From: Thozetella sp. PMI_491 | Lineage: Eukaryota > Ascomycota > Sordariomycetes > Chaetosphaeriales > Chaetosphaeriaceae | NCBI GenBank assembly: GCA_021432635.1 | Contig: MU270017.1 | Span: 1,428,566-1,492,565, forward strand | DNA: 64,000 bases | Direction of reading: 5' to 3' | Shown: positions 24,764 to 37,870 of the stretch, piece after piece | Numbering within the stretch: the stretch's first letter is position 1 | How the letters are laid out: each line of letters starts with the position of its first letter | The notes under the pieces: model-generated | The model's input: the letters and a program-made list of their open reading frames with translations, nothing else | What the model was told of the DNA's origin: nothing | The model's database searches: none | Position numbers and translations under genes: made by a program

Positions 24764-26075
24764 TGCGGCTATAGTGTACCTGGGGCAAAGCTAACGACGG
24801 AGCTGTCAAAGAGTATGAGACGTCTGGTTTCTACTGTTTTTGGTGAGAACCTCAGACAAGAGTGAGAAAATCTCGGCAAGTAGGCGGTCTGTGGGCAGGA
24901 GTACTGACCGATTTCGATGCTGTGCTACAGGTCGGCGTCGCTCCGTGTCGGTTCTGACCGCCTTTATACTTCTCCACGAGGCGTGTCTTGAATAAGTCCT
25001 TCTTTGGAATCCAGGTCTCAGACTGTCAGGTAGCTGGGCGCAAAAATTCATCCAGCACGGCAATCCGGTCCACATGGTACGCCACGCAGCCCAGTCCTGA
25101 GTGTCAGAGTTTAGAGCCGGTGTCGGCCACATGAAACTAATGGGTAGCTATGGAAGGAGGGATCGCGGGTAATTCCTAACCTCGAGAGCTTCGACGGTAT
25201 GCGTAGCTCCACAGCAGAATCCCTAGAATATCCCTCCCTCCCCCTGTTGTCTTGCTACCTATTTAGACGGGTTATATAAGTTGGATAATATTTATAATAG
25301 TTATATAAGTTCGATGTGATTTATAATGGGACTTGGACCAGGATGGTCGTGTTGCCCTAGTCCGGATGAATCCGCCGTCACGGACAGTCTCGCCGCAACC
25401 GACTTGGACCAATCACACCCGGTCAGCCTCAGTCCCCTTGGCGGTCTGCTCTTGATACGACCCAAAAGAGGCTTGGGGCTAGGAAGGTGTTAAATAAATA
25501 GAGCTCAAATCTGTAATGGGGTCGGCCAGAGTGCGTCTGCCTAACATATCATTCGTTAGCTGCTCAAGGAGGCCACCTTCGGAGCACCTCGTTGTCGACC
25601 CATGTTAGCTAATTCTATGCTGCGACGTCGTAGACTTTTAAATAAAGATGGGCTACATGTTACTTTCCCTAGGAAGTAAGATAATTCAAGAATCGCAGAG
25701 GTGTAGAAAGCGATTCTTTGGCATAGTTCTTGCGTAGAAGAGAAGCCAAGCAGTCAAAATTGACATGCATCAGCAACCTTGCACAAGCTGCAAGCCATCA
25801 TCTGTGGCGTGACCGCCAGCGAGTCGGGGCTCGAACCTCTCCGTCTACATAGCGGACAACTGCATCATGTCATCGTCACCAAAAGAATTGGAATAATACG
25901 CAAACACTGGACAATTCTGTCTATGGGAGTTATCTAAACAGATGCAACCTTGGCCGGATTAGATAGTTCGTACACTCCAAGCTTCCTATTTTCGGCTATT
26001 TCCTAGCCCAGGCTCCTTCATGTTTACAATCTCAATGTCTCTCTTTCATTATTGCTCACGCCCTTCGAAATGGTA
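24764..26075. other. Intergenic: AT-rich stretch
   Basis: About 1.3 kb containing the Old Yellow Enzyme promoter and the 3' flank of the ABC transporter gene. The part from 25230 to 25700 is AT-rich and TpA-rich, suggesting past repeat-induced mutation or simple drift. It contains a 29-bp tandem duplication (listed separately). No supported gene. Confidence 0.45.
25271..25328. repeat. Tandem duplication of a 29-bp AT-rich unit
   Basis: Two adjacent 29-bp units, 25271-25299 and 25300-25328, both beginning GTTATATAAGTT and ending TTTATAAT plus one base. By eye they agree at 24 of 29 positions. No function is evident. Confidence 0.7.
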
Positions 26076-29000
26076 TCAGATCGGACCACACCTCAGAATC
26101 TTGCCCTTCTCCAGCACAATCTCATAGTTCGCATCCCGCACCGCCTCTACGCGGTGCGCGATCGTGATCACAGTGCTCTGCCGTAGCTCCTCGCGCAACA
26201 CCTCCTGGATCTCGAACGCCGTCTGCACGTCGATGCTCGCCGTCGCCTCGTCCATGATGACCACCGGGCTGCGCCGGAGAATCGCCCGCCCCAGCCCGAC
26301 CAGCTGCCTCTGGCCCTGGCTGAGGTTCTTGCCACCGCCGTCCACCCGGCTCTGCAGCGTGAAATCGCCGTCGCGAAGGACGCGTGCAAGAACGGCTGCA
26401 CATTCCTCATCCGAGTGCTCGGAGACAGGGTCTAGGTTGTCGCGGAGCGTGCCGGGGAAGAGCACGGGATCTTGGGCGACGAAGGAGATGCTGCGACGGA
26501 GGCAGTGCTTGTCCACCGTCGACAAGTCGATGTTGCCGATGCGGATCGCACCGCCCGTGACCGGGTCTGGTAGGATAGTCGCTAACAGGCTGAGCGCGAG
26601 CGTGCTCTTCCCGGATCCGGTGCGCCCAGTCACGGCCACGCTAGAGCCCGCCGGGATACGGAACGATACATCAATGAGACTGGGCTCTAGGCTCGGCGCA
26701 TAGCGCAGCGTGACGTGGTCGAACTCGATGTCGTCGCCGTAAGTCGGCCACGCACTGGGTGGCTTAACCTCCCCCTCCGACTCCTGCTCGAGGTCCAGCA
26801 GCTCGATGACACGCTCGACGCTGACAAACTGCATCTGCAGCTCACCGTACTTGCGGCACACGACGTGCGTGCTGATGACAAAGTTCGAGGCGGCGGAGAG
26901 CACGAAACCTATGGTACCGCCGGAGAGACGCGTGTAGATGGCCGTCATGGTGAGTAGGAAGGTAGTGAGGGCAGAGAGCATGTCGAAGCGGTACTGGAGC
27001 CAAGACTGCAAGGACCAATAGAAATGGTCCATCTTTTGGAACGCATCCGTCGTTACGATGATGCGATGCTGGAAGTGCGGCTGGGCCTTGAAGGCACGGA
27101 CAGTCGTTAGACCCTCGAGCAGCGTCCCAAAGTTAGACATGAGCGGAGAGAGCGAGACCATCTCTAGTCGCCGCAGCGACTGAGACGTTGGGAGGAATCG
27201 CATGAAGATGTAGACAAAGAGTCCCGTCATGACGATCGTCAGCCCCAGGAACAGCGGCGTCGTAGACCCGATGACGACGACGGACGAGAGCCAGCTGATG
27301 GCGTACCACGACACGTCCATGAGCTGGTAGCAAATTTGGCCGTCAACGGTGCCAATGTCGGAAGTCAAACGGTTCATTAGACGTCCGACCGGCGTGACGT
27401 CGTAGAAGCGGAAGGTAGCATTCGAGACCCTTTTCATCGCGTCCTGGAAGAGGTTTTTGCCTGCGTTGTAGACGATCACGATCATGGGAAGATCCGAAAG
27501 GCTCTGAGCAAGGAACTGCGCCAAAGAGAAGAAGAGGAACCACCACAGCCAGGGACGCACATCTTGCTCGGGCGAGGGGAGGCTCTTGCTGAAGTCGAAC
27601 CGATCCCAAAACGTGGAGTCCATCATCCTCATGGGCGGATGGATGTCTGCCGCGCGCTGGATGGTGAAAATGTGCTCGTCAGACGCCAAGTTGTAGGCTT
27701 CGCCCCAGATCTTCAGGAACCAAAAGTAGAAGACACGTGCGACCCGGAACAGGATGAAAAAGATGATGGTAACGGCCCACCACGAAAGCCCGCCCGCTTT
27801 GACATACTTCCAATATACCGACGCCATGACGCCGCCGTGGGCGCGGTACTCCTCTTCAATAAACTTGTCCGGAATTGCGGTGTTCTCGGCATGCTCCGCC
27901 TCGTCCTCGGCTGCGTCGTGGTGAGCGGCGGCGGTAGCAGCCAGGTGCTGCAGCTCCTCGTTTTTCTCCAGTTCTTCGCGGCTAATCGTCTTGACCATCC
28001 CGCCATCAACAACATCGAGTACCTGGTCGGCGTAGATGCTGATCAGATCGACCCGGTGTGTGACGAACACCACCAGGCGGCCGGCCATCAGAGATGTGTT
28101 CTTCTTCGCGAAGAGCTTCCGGAGGATGCTCTCAGCAGTCTGGTGGTCCAGGGCGGCGATGGGATCGTCCAGGAGCAGGATGCGAGACGGGCTGTAAATG
28201 GCACGAGCTAGTGCCACACGAGCCCTTTGGCCGCCTGAGAGACCGACACCGTTCTCGCCGATGAGCGAGAGGTCACCAGCCTTGAAGTCCGCGAGGTCGG
28301 GAATGAGGCAGCAGGCGTCGAGCGTCTTGCGGTAGCGCACTTCGTCGTAAGGGGAAGAGAAGAGGATGTTCTCGCGGATGCTCATGCTCTGCAACCAGGG
28401 GGTTTGGGTACAGTATCCGATGGGCTCACGTGAAACATGCTTCTCGCCGCCGTCCTGGTCGAGCTCGCCAAGTATGGCGTGCAGGAGGGCTGTCTTGCCA
28501 ATCCCGACCTTGCCGCAGACTACCGTCAGGCCCTGCTTGCACAGGATCGAGACATGCTTCAGGACCTTCTTAGTGGATCCCGGCCAGGAGAACGATGCAT
28601 CTTTCATCTCGATCTCCAGCTCTCCAAGGGGCTCGACAGCCTCGGCCTCGAGTGCGTCTTCTTTGTTGGGCTCCGCCATGAAACCCTCAATACGACCCAT
28701 GGCGACGTTGGCATTCAGCAGCACGGTGATCAAGCCCGGGAGGTCGCGCAGACTATTCTGTATCATTGAGAAAATGTCCAGCGAAGGGAAGGCGATGTCG
28801 ACGGTGAGGTCGTTGCCGGATACGAGGGTAAATCCTAGGAAGGCAACCACAGGGAATGTGTAGGCGCCGAGATGGTTGATGGACGTGACGGACTTGGTGA
28901 TGATATTAGTAAGGACGCGCTTGTTCAGTTCGGCCTGGCGGCTCTCAAGGATGCCGTCCAACCACGAGTTCTGCCAGTCGTACCAGCGGAGATGGCGAAT

Positions 29001-30701
29001 CGACTCGACGAACTGGCTAGTCCGCTGGAGCTTGGTATCAGTGATGGTACGGCGCGTGCGCTCGACTCGCACCAACCAACGGAGGAAGTATGCGTTGATG
29101 AGCTGGCAGCAGATGAGAATCAGAACGCCGACGAGAGACGCCGGCCCGAGGAACTGCCAAAGAAGGGCGAGAGAGAGGATGAGACTAAGGGGCTTAGTGA
29201 AGAGCGAGGGGAACTCCCAAAAACGCTGAGCCACCTCGTAGACGTCGTTACGCATCAGATTCAGGATCTTTCCGGTCGAGGACGGACCGCTGGCGGCAAC
29301 CTGGGGAGGGGGAGGCGGCGGCTTCGCATCGACCTTTTTATATCCTCGCCCGAAGCAGGAGCTGAACCATGCAAAGGCTGATGGCTTCGAGGGGGGCAAC
29401 TCTATGTCTCCAGTGTCCTCATTTTCGGAGGCACTGTCAACGGCCGTGTTGGATTCCGACGTTTGTTCGTCTCCCGCCTCCAGGACCTTCTCAGCGTCCG
29501 GCGCGTTCGGGAACGTGAAGGCCTTTCTCCGGAGCGTCTTCTCATAAATCATGGTGATCATCTCGCCTCTCGATCTCTCGTAGGTGCGGCGCGAGAACCA
29601 GAGAGAGAAGACGCCGGACTGGCCACGGATGAACCGAGCTAGAAAGATGACGCAGGCCCAGAGGGTGGCGCCTCGGTAGTTGGGATAGTCGGCCGAGATA
29701 GATGCGAGCAGATACTTGAGGAAAAGCACCTCGGCGGCTTCCAGCGAAGTCTCCAAGAGGCCAAGCGAGGTGATGGTCATGAGGTCCGGGGCATTCGCTT
29801 TCAGCAAGCGACCTAACACGGAGCCTTTCACCTCACGGAAGAGGAGATGGAGGCGGTCGTGGTGGAAGGCGAAAGGGAGCAGCCACACATCCTCGTCGTG
29901 GATCTGCCGCTTCAGCCCTACCGAAATTAGAGGCGCCATCCACGAGACAGACATCCATTGCCAAAGAGTCATGTTGTCCTCGGGACTCCGGAGTTCCACT
30001 GTGGCGGGGGTAAAGGGCTGGGAGATGCCGTTGTTCAGCATGCGCCGGTCGCGAAGGGGCATGTTGAGGATGGCGACGATGGACACAAACACAACGCCAA
30101 TTTCAACCAGCCGGATAATTCCGTCGCCGGACGTCAGGTTCGGCGGTGCCACGGCCAGAAGCATCAAGCTATCGAAGAAGGTCAACGCATTGAGGACGAG
30201 GACAGCGCCTGGCGTGGACTGCGGGCGGTCCACCAGCAACACAAGTGCGGAAAGCAGACTGGGGATCAGTGAGAGGGAGTGAAAGGGGCTCAAGAACAGC
30301 AGAACGCCGGCGATGCTAAGGCCAATATTGACTATAGCCAGGAGCAAGAGAGCAATGGACCAAGCAGTAAAGGGAGCCGCCTTTGGTGACGTCGTAGCGC
30401 TCTCATCGTCGCCGAGGTGGTCCTTCTCGGAGGCAAAGTCCCTCAGCCATTGCGGCCGATAACGCCAAGCCGGACGCAGGGCGTATCGTAGAACAAAGAT
30501 CACGATGGCCACCGCCGAAGGTGCATATCCAAGAATTCCCAGGCAAAACGGGCCCGAGGCACCGGGCGAGGGTATCTAGGGCTAGTTAGCATGCCGAAAC
30601 ATGGGGGAGAGGACGATGTCGCACACGGGGAGCGAGGAATTGCATACCCAAAATTCTTTGCAGCACCCCCGGCACGGCAGCAAGCTCGACCACGACCCCA
30701 T
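26076..30701 (-). CDS. ABC transporter, subfamily C (MRP type), full length
   Basis: Two exons, 30701-30648 and 30575-26076, give 1517 residues; the 72-bp intron has a GTATGC donor and a GCTAACTAG branch/acceptor region. The ATG at 30701 opens MGSWSSLLPC, joining in frame to the long exon, which itself lacks a conventional ATG start. About five N-terminal spans (TMD0) are followed by membrane domain 1. NBD1 has Walker A GKVGIGKT (about 706-713), signature LSGGQ (797-801) and Walker B LLLDDP, with Asp where Glu is usual, as is common in ABCC NBD1. Membrane domain 2 is followed by NBD2 with GRTGSGKST (about 1335-1343), LSQGQ and IMDEA. These pumps export conjugates and xenobiotics or load the vacuole. 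A poly-Pro linker near residue 440 is unusual. Substrate unknown. Confidence 0.92.
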
Positions 30702-32222
30702 CTCGCCGGCCGATTTCCAATTGCCGCGCTCAAAGGGTCTCTGGGTGTGCTCTATTCGATCCTAAGGGCCCTGGAGCGGACACGCAAGGTTTAGGCGGGA
30801 GTGAGACAAAAGTAGCGGCTCCCCCTTCCAGAAGGCAGGGAGAAGGGAGAAGGATACGAAGAAGGAGAAAGAGAGGAGGTTCGTGACGGGAAGTCACCCC
30901 GGAGCTCCTCTACTAGACATGCAAGGTGATGTAGATACCGGAGAAACCCCCGTGCGGAAAGGTGTCTGCTGTAACGTGCGGTGAACCATAAGCTCTTGCC
31001 TAGCTACGGCGGTCTCGGCGGGGTCGAGAGGCATTCCGGCACCACTACGAAGTAAACCGAGCAAGAGGGCCGGGGAGGGGGATGGGGGAATGGGGAAATG
31101 AGGACCCAAATCCCTACCACCAGCTCCACTTGAGCACCCTCATTTGGGACTGGCCGTGGTACCCGAAGTTTCACTGACAGTCAATTGCATCACGCGGCCG
31201 TTACTGTTCTGTAGGCGACGGCCAAAAAAATTGGGTTGGCTAACTCCGATACGGCAGCTGGCGATCTTGGAGCACGACGGGGATATTTTATGTCGAGCAG
31301 AAGAAGCAGCTCTCTAATTCGTCCCCAATCAGCTCTCGGGTGGGGGAAGCGGGCTTTGGGTGGCCGGTATAGCTCCCGCCCGCTTCCCCCCCTCAGACCG
31401 ATTCGGCTGGCCGGGGCCGTTGGGGGAAACGTTGCTGTCGAACACGCACCGCCCGTTCCAGTCACGCCGGATGCGGCCCCCTTCCCCTCCCCTCCCCGTC
31501 GGGATGCCTGCAGCCCTTATGTGGCTCTGACGAGCATGCCCTGGCTTGGCGTGCTCCTAGTGCTGGATCCTCGTTCGACCCCGCGTCGGATCGTAAGAAA
31601 AGCACTTCTGCTGGCACCTCGTTTCTCATTATTATGGACGGTCCGAGTCGGCTCGACCCGGGGTATATTTAATTTATGCTCAAAGCCGCATTGTGTCAGT
31701 ACGAGTACATCCAAGGACAATCGCCAGGCACATTTGTCCATCAGGTAGGCCGCCGACAAAGCCCAGCCCACACAGGGAGGGGGGGGTTGTCACGCAGTCA
31801 CCGCCGTATTCAACAGCCTTCAAGGGGGCTGGCCCCTTTGGCGATTCCCCCTCTTTTCGCCCCAGCCTTCTTGTTCCTTCTTTCGAGTGGTCGCCATATG
31901 ATAAAGCCTGGTGAAAAAAAGCAAAAGCCCGTACGGTTTGCGCCGTGAAATGCCACCCAACTCCCCACCGCCGCCTGGGTCCCCCAAACTCGCCACGCAC
32001 GCCTGTGCCGTCGTCGTAGGCAGCTAGCCGATATAATGGCCATCCTCAAGGTATGTACAGTACACGGGGGCGCAACGGACCATGGTCTCAGCGCCCCAGC
32101 CTCGCCGCAGCAGGTTTGCAGCGCGCGCACCTGGCGTTCCACGGCATATGTGCCGTGGGAACGTCCCTCTTTCCCCCGTCCGTCAGGGACGGACAAAATT
32201 AGACCGGCTGTTAGGTGCCGTC
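30702..32222. other. Intergenic: ABC transporter promoter and neighbour 3' flank
   Basis: About 1.5 kb upstream of the leftward ABC transporter gene and downstream of the leftward six-Cys gene. It is purine-rich just upstream of the ATG (about 30830-30880). No supported coding sequence. Confidence 0.45.
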
Positions 32223-33320
32223 TTACTTCTTGGCCGGTCCCGGGCCCCAGCCCTCGCCCGAGTACGCTTTGTCGGCGCCCGGCGCGAGGATCGGGGTCCC
32301 TGCGATCTCGACCGGCCGGGCCGATCCCTGCAGCTCGTATACCTGGGAGGGCGCAATGGACAGGGCGGATGGCGATTTGGATGAGGGCGGCGCGGACGGC
32401 GGCGACCAGAGTACCTCTTCAGGCGGCGCCGATGGCACGCGTCCCCAGCCGATCGGCGGGGTGGAATCGTATGGCGACTCCCAGTTGAACCCGCTCGGTG
32501 TCCTCGTGAATTCGGCTCCCGGCGTCGGCCGCCATTTCGTGTCCTGTGGCCAGTCGGCCGCCTCCTCGTTGGCGCCCAGAGCCGTTACCTCGGCCGTCGA
32601 GGGCAGGGGGCCGTTCTCGATGCTGGGGCCGCCAAAGCCGTTGTTCTTCTGCGGCAGCATTGGGTGTGATTCTTCGCTATCTCGCTTCTTCCGGTACCGG
32701 ATGAAGAAGAACAGGGAGACGCCTAGCAGGGCCAGTCCCGATGAAACCGACGCTGCAATGATGCCCGCCTTCGCCTTCCCTGACAGGCTCCCGGAGCCAC
32801 TGCTGTCGCCGCCGGTGGTTCCCCCTGGTGTCGTGGTGTCGGACGACTGCGCACCATCTGTAGCACTCGGCGAAGTAGATGCCGTGCCGGTGCCGGACGG
32901 CGGGGTTGTTGTGGCCGTGGCTGTCGTGGTTTTGCTGCTGCTCGTCGTCTTCGCGCTAGTAGTCACCGAGCTCAGGCCCGCGGCCGAGAAGAACACGGCC
33001 TTCTCGACGTTCAATGGCGTCTTGGAATTGGTACATGATGAGGACATGGTGTCGTAGACGGCCAGCACGTCGCCCACGTCGCTGGTGCCCAGGCACTTGG
33101 CTGTGTTGGTGACAAAGTTGCCTCCGTTGCTGCAAAGGCATGAGTTCATGGCCGCGACCGTGTCCCCCGAGCACCCAGAGGAGCTCGACGCCTGGGTGAG
33201 ACATGTTTGCGAGCCTTTCGGGTAGAGCGAGAAGTCATTCTGCACGGCCGCCCTTGATAGAGACGCGAGGAGGAGGAGGACGAGCGGCACCGGGAGCGGA
33301 TGCCGCCGTCGGTCGAACAT
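32223..33320 (-). CDS. Single-pass surface protein with six-Cys head and Ser/Thr stalk
   Basis: Single exon, 365 residues from the ATG at 33320. The frame continues upstream, but the signal peptide (RRRHPLPVPLVLLLLASLSRAA) fixes this start. The extracellular part has six cysteines (40, 50, 61, 63, 76, 96) in a C-x9-C-x10-CxC-x12-C-x19-C layout, CFEM-like but two cysteines short. It is followed by a Thr/Ser/Gly-rich stalk (about 117-180), one membrane helix (186-208), a KKR stop-transfer signal, and a Pro-rich cytosolic tail of about 155 residues with WESPYDSTPPIGWGR and WSPPSAPP motifs. The architecture resembles Wsc/Mid2-type wall-stress sensors, but no homology is claimed. It could be a sensor or adhesin. 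Expression control is not visible. Confidence 0.75.
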   Translation of the reverse strand: MFDRRRHPLPVPLVLLLLASLSRAAVQNDFSLYPKGSQTCLTQASSSSGCSGDTVAAMNSCLCSNGGNFVTNTAKCLGTSDVGDVLAVYDTMSSSCTNSKTPLNVEKAVFFSAAGLSSVTTSAKTTSSSKTTTATATTTPPSGTGTASTSPSATDGAQSSDTTTPGGTTGGDSSGSGSLSGKAKAGIIAASVSSGLALLGVSLFFFIRYRKKRDSEESHPMLPQKNNGFGGPSIENGPLPSTAEVTALGANEEAADWPQDTKWRPTPGAEFTRTPSGFNWESPYDSTPPIGWGRVPSAPPEEVLWSPPSAPPSSKSPSALSIAPSQVYELQGSARPVEIAGTPILAPGADKAYSGEGWGPGPAKK

Positions 33321-36300
33321 GTTTGGGGGGAGAAGGGGGGCGCGGGGGGCGCGCCCGTGCAATGCGGCGTTTGGCAGCAACGCGCAAGGCAATAACGGTA
33401 GATTCGGCAAGGGTAGCGAGTGGGATGGGCCACCGAGGGCCTCGTCGATCGGTCGGAAGGGCGACTTGTGGAATTTCGTCGAAGGGGGCGGTCGTGTGCG
33501 CGCGCGTATAGAAGAGGTCAATTTCCAGCAGGGGGCGTTCGGGGTCGTCGCATCAAGACATTAAGCGCCTCCCTCCCCCAAGGTGCATCGGCATCGGTAT
33601 CGAGAAGGAGAAACAAGGAAGCCGCAATCCCCCGATACGTCAAAGGGAAAGAGGGAAAAAAAACCCAAAAACCACCAGAGATCTAAACTGAACGAGGGAC
33701 AGGGTCGGAGCGAGGCCAAGGTCTTCGGTAAGATAGGCAGACGAGGTAAAACCGCCAAGCAGAGTTGGAAAAGAGGCAAGCCCCGGGGTGCGGTCAGCAC
33801 TTGCCGGCGACCGCCTGGATAGGGAACAAACCAAATTCCCGCTTCCCGCGCAGGGACCAGTCCCCAGGGGGGGCTCAGAGGGCTGCGTCGCGGCCTGTGG
33901 GCTCCTTGGCCTGCTGGCGCAGTTTTTTTTTCCCTGCGGCTGAGCCACACCCGCCAGGCCCCCGCTGGTTTTGGGGAAACGTGGGCGCTGGCTGGTCCGC
34001 TACGGCGGCAACGAGCTCGATTTGGGAAGATCAGGCCCAAGTATTTTGGGGCCGCCCGCGCGTGACGGCCAGGTCGATTGGCTCTTTTTGGGCCGTCTGC
34101 GTCTAATTGTCCTCGCCGTCCGTCTACGAAGCAACAATCAAGCTTGTTTCGCCATTGTGCCTCGTATTTCTTGATTTGGGGGTCTTCTTTTTTTTTTCCT
34201 CATCATTCGCCCGTATCCTGCCAACTCGGCATGTCGGCCCAAAAGAAGATCCTCGCACTTTGCGCGGGCCCCCCTGCTTTTTCACCGTCCCCGTTCCCCG
34301 CCCGGCGGGCGGCGTCTGACATGTGTTGTCGTTTAGCAGCGCTAAAGAGGGTTGGGACCCGCGAAGGGGCGACGAGGAAGGATTCGCGGCCAAGGTCAGT
34401 CGAGAGCGAACGAGGGCACACCTGGCTGCAGAACACGAGATAATACGGCGGCGAATATTAGCCGCTGTGCCTCTCCCTCTCTCTCTCTCTCTCTCCCTAC
34501 TCCACGACCACGATCACGATCACGACCATGAGCCAGCAGCGAGCGTGTCTCGCCATTTGTGCCAAGTAGACGCGAAGCCTCCCCGTAGCACGGTAGTATC
34601 TACGTCAGGTACTCGACATGCGCATTGTGCAGCAAATGCGACCTCGAGCCTGAGGGGTCCACCGGGTCTCACCTTTTTGTTGCTTTCCCCTAGCTTCACG
34701 CATTGATGTCGAGGCTGCGGCAGCTTTCCCAGGCAAAGCATGCATGCTCACCCGCCCTATCACCTTTTACCGCATGCAGGAAGGAGAGACGAGACAGGCG
34801 ACGGACCGCCGGACGTTGACCAATCAGCTCTCTCTATATTTAGAACCCTACCTCCAAGGTAATCTCCCCACCCCAGCCGTCCCCCTCGCCTTCATCGGCT
34901 CCCCACCGCCCTACCGAAGTGCCACAATTCAGCCACACGTGGTCCAATCGTGGTCTCACGAGGATCCTGTCAGCCACACACAAGTCCGACCCTGCTCCTC
35001 TTCACAACGAAAAGTCATAACATCCCCGACTATGTCAGCTTTACGCGTGGGCTGGGGGGGGGTCCCCATCGTCCGGTCAGCTCAGCTCCCGGCCAGAGAC
35101 GAAGCCTCAGCTGGGGTTCCCCAGGCTGCAGGATAAATGCCCAAGGCTCGCCTCGCGCTTGAGGCGCGCATACGCGCGCGTGGCTTTGGTTCCGTTTACA
35201 GATCGGGCGATGGTGGCGCCGGCAGATGGATCGGCTGCTCTCACAGGGCCCCGCGCCATACCTCCCATGGCTTGCGCCGGCCCCAGCAGGCGTTTCTTGG
35301 CGCTGTAGCATAGCTGATCTCCTCCCCGGCCCGGCTGCGCTTCCGATCTCAGCCATCCGGCTCGTTTGCTTCCCTCCCGTTTGTGTCGTCACCGGTACGG
35401 ACGTTGAAGTTGCTACGTTGCCATGGGAGAGTTAACCGCGAACGCTGTCATGATCGGGGCGGCAAATCGACATATGCGATCGATTTGCTGGCACTCTTCT
35501 GATTTGGGGGCTTTGCGTGTTTCCCCTCGTGCACCGCCCACCTTGCTGAGCCGAACAATTTCGGCTCAGCACCGTACACCTGGCATACAGTCCGCCCCAG
35601 CTTTGTAGCCATCAGCCAAATGCACGGGGCCGCCAGTTTTGGCAGCCTTCGTAGACAGACGGAGGTAGCCAGCGCATCTGACCGCTCTCCGGTCCCTTTT
35701 CCTTATGCCCCCAATATCCCAATTGGCATTTAGGGCTCATCTCTATGAGCAAGCTTTCTACGCCAGGGGACCTTTCCAGTCCGCAAAGACCCGAGTGGCC
35801 GAAGCTAAAGCCGGGTAAGAATCCAACAAGTCCGTACTATGTGAGATGGGAAGACTACTGCGCCACTACTAGTAAGGGAAACTAAGGTTTCGCGTTCGAC
35901 CATTACAGTAGCTTCCTTACTCACTTCTAATCGCACTGGTTTTCTGGGGCTTCAAAATACACCGTAATGCGTTTATAGTGTCCGCTCTGCCAGATACGAA
36001 GACCTCCGATCCGGATAGCGGGACCCGGGCTGACCTCCGGACCCGGACCAAGTCCCACACACGGAGCGCCGGCTGCATCTGCGTCTGCCATATTTCACTG
36101 ACAGTGTACACGCCAACATCCGCTTCAGCGCAGTGGCAGAGCCGTATGTATCTCTGAGGACCGCCGAGCACTGATGATACCCAGGGCATTTCCATTAGGC
36201 GGCTCAGCAGAACCACGCAGCACACCCAGCGAGGTCACCCTTTCTCGCGCCCCGGGGTTCTTAGGAAGCGACCACACGGCCAATCGAGGACTACTCATGA

Positions 36301-37870
36301 CCAAATCCATTACCCAACTACCTAGGTAGGTAGCCACTGGCCAGGTTTGTTGCCCTGCTGAGGGCTATGAGCCAGTAAATTGTAGCTATGGTCAGCCTCC
36401 GCTTAGTGTGACTAGCCAATGCCCAGTAAAATAGTCTATGGGTCGTGGCCGTCTTTCCATAAGGCAACTGTCCCCTGCAAGTTCCAGTCATTCACATTCC
36501 CTGGAACATTTTTGTCGAACGATATCTGAAAGTGTATGTACACCGTCGCAAATAAGATGCGAGTCAATCTCAGAGGCAGAAGCTCACTCCCTGTAAACCT
36601 GATGCCCGGCGATCAGCCAACTGCCAAGTGAATTTGCCATAATGTCAATATATAGCGATCAATACAAAACGGCAGACATGATATCCTGTATGGCATGCTT
36701 ACATCGGTCTCGGGTGACTGAAGCGATCGCTGCGAGGTAGAAGTAACTAGAAGCAGGTCACGTCAGGGTAGCCTATCCCCTTGACGTTCGAATTATTACC
36801 TCCGTTTTTCAGCATGGAGGATGAATTGCCTCTGGCTTGCCTTGTCAGCTGAGTCTACTGCTGTCTGTGTGGTCAACCTCGCTCCGTTGTTCGTAGGACG
36901 TGTAGATATATAAACCTAGCATTATAAGACTAAACAGTATGAAGTCTGTTGTAGTCATCTTATGTAGTCTCTATTTTAGGCATGAAAAAAGGATTAATCC
37001 GATGTGACACTTAGCTGTAACTCTTGAGTCAAGTCTTCCCAAAACACAGCTGCTAAAGATCAGATCAGGCATTAATGACTTCTTGATACTACTTAGCTTC
37101 GTAGGGATATAGACAGGCTTAGACTACAGTACACTAGTATTAGTCAAACCCGGAGACTACACCAACGGTGACGCACTTATTGAGACAGCACCAGCGGAGA
37201 GCATATGGGGTAGCTAGCCGTACCAAGGACAAGGAGTAAGGGTGCGCACAAAGCCCCAAGTAAATAACAAAGTTGCACTATTCTCAAGGTGGGTAGGTAT
37301 GGTTGTTCTTTACGAACTGATTTTTCCAGCCACCCAATGAGCGAACCTTAAGACATAGCAATCTTTACTGCCGTGACGTCCTGGTCGATGTACATTAATA
37401 ACTGGAGCTCTGATTAGGTCTCTGGATGCTTGTGGGGATAATGTCCAAGCCCCTGCCGCTATGGCAGCTCATATTGTGAGGAAGGCTTATTGTAACACAA
37501 CGCGGCGTGGGACGAGCCACTAGGCTGAACTTTCCCCCTCAGTTGACACATAATCGGATGGCCGCCAGCCCCAACAGAGTAGCCAGTCACCACCTCGGTG
37601 GTTTTCGTTGTGATTGGAGGTCCTATTTAACCTGCCTTGAGCCCCGGGATATGAGGCTGCCTGCAAAAATGACATTATCACAGTATTCCTGCTCTTGCTT
37701 TTCAAAGATAAATTTACAACTGAGAAACAGAAAATAAGACTAGTGCCTTGGATGAAAGGCATATATCTGTTGAATAGCGGACGTAGAACCGCCGAGGTAT
37801 CCGCAGTCCTAACCGGCACTGAGGCATTCTCACCCCGACCGTGGCCGACTTGACATTGCCCACTCTTGCA
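33321..37870. other. Intergenic: long gene-poor stretch
   Basis: About 4.5 kb in which I support no gene. The first 2 kb is GC-rich and probably includes the promoter of the leftward six-Cys gene. From about 35900 the DNA becomes AT-richer with frequent TpA, in keeping with decayed sequence. Open frames on both strands have no signal peptides, motifs or consistent codon use. It contains a CT microsatellite and a CACGAT hexamer run at 34471-34528. Confidence 0.45.
34471..34528. repeat. CT microsatellite followed by CACGA(T/C) hexamers
   Basis: A CT-rich dinucleotide run at 34471-34497 is followed by near-perfect CACGAT/CACGAC hexamers up to about 34528. Simple-sequence DNA with no gene assigned. 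Confidence 0.75.

Noticed and set aside
24806-25132. 108-codon frame upstream of the Old Yellow Enzyme
   Set aside because: Lies in the promoter on the same strand, with no domain and no splice connection to the enzyme gene.
25815-25850. tRNA-like B box on the minus strand (GGTTCGAGCC)
   Set aside because: The sequence around it cannot form a five-pair T stem and no acceptor stem or A box is placed correctly.
33561-34040. 159-codon frame on the minus strand upstream of the six-Cys gene
   Set aside because: No motif, no signal peptide, irregular codon use; probably leader or promoter DNA.
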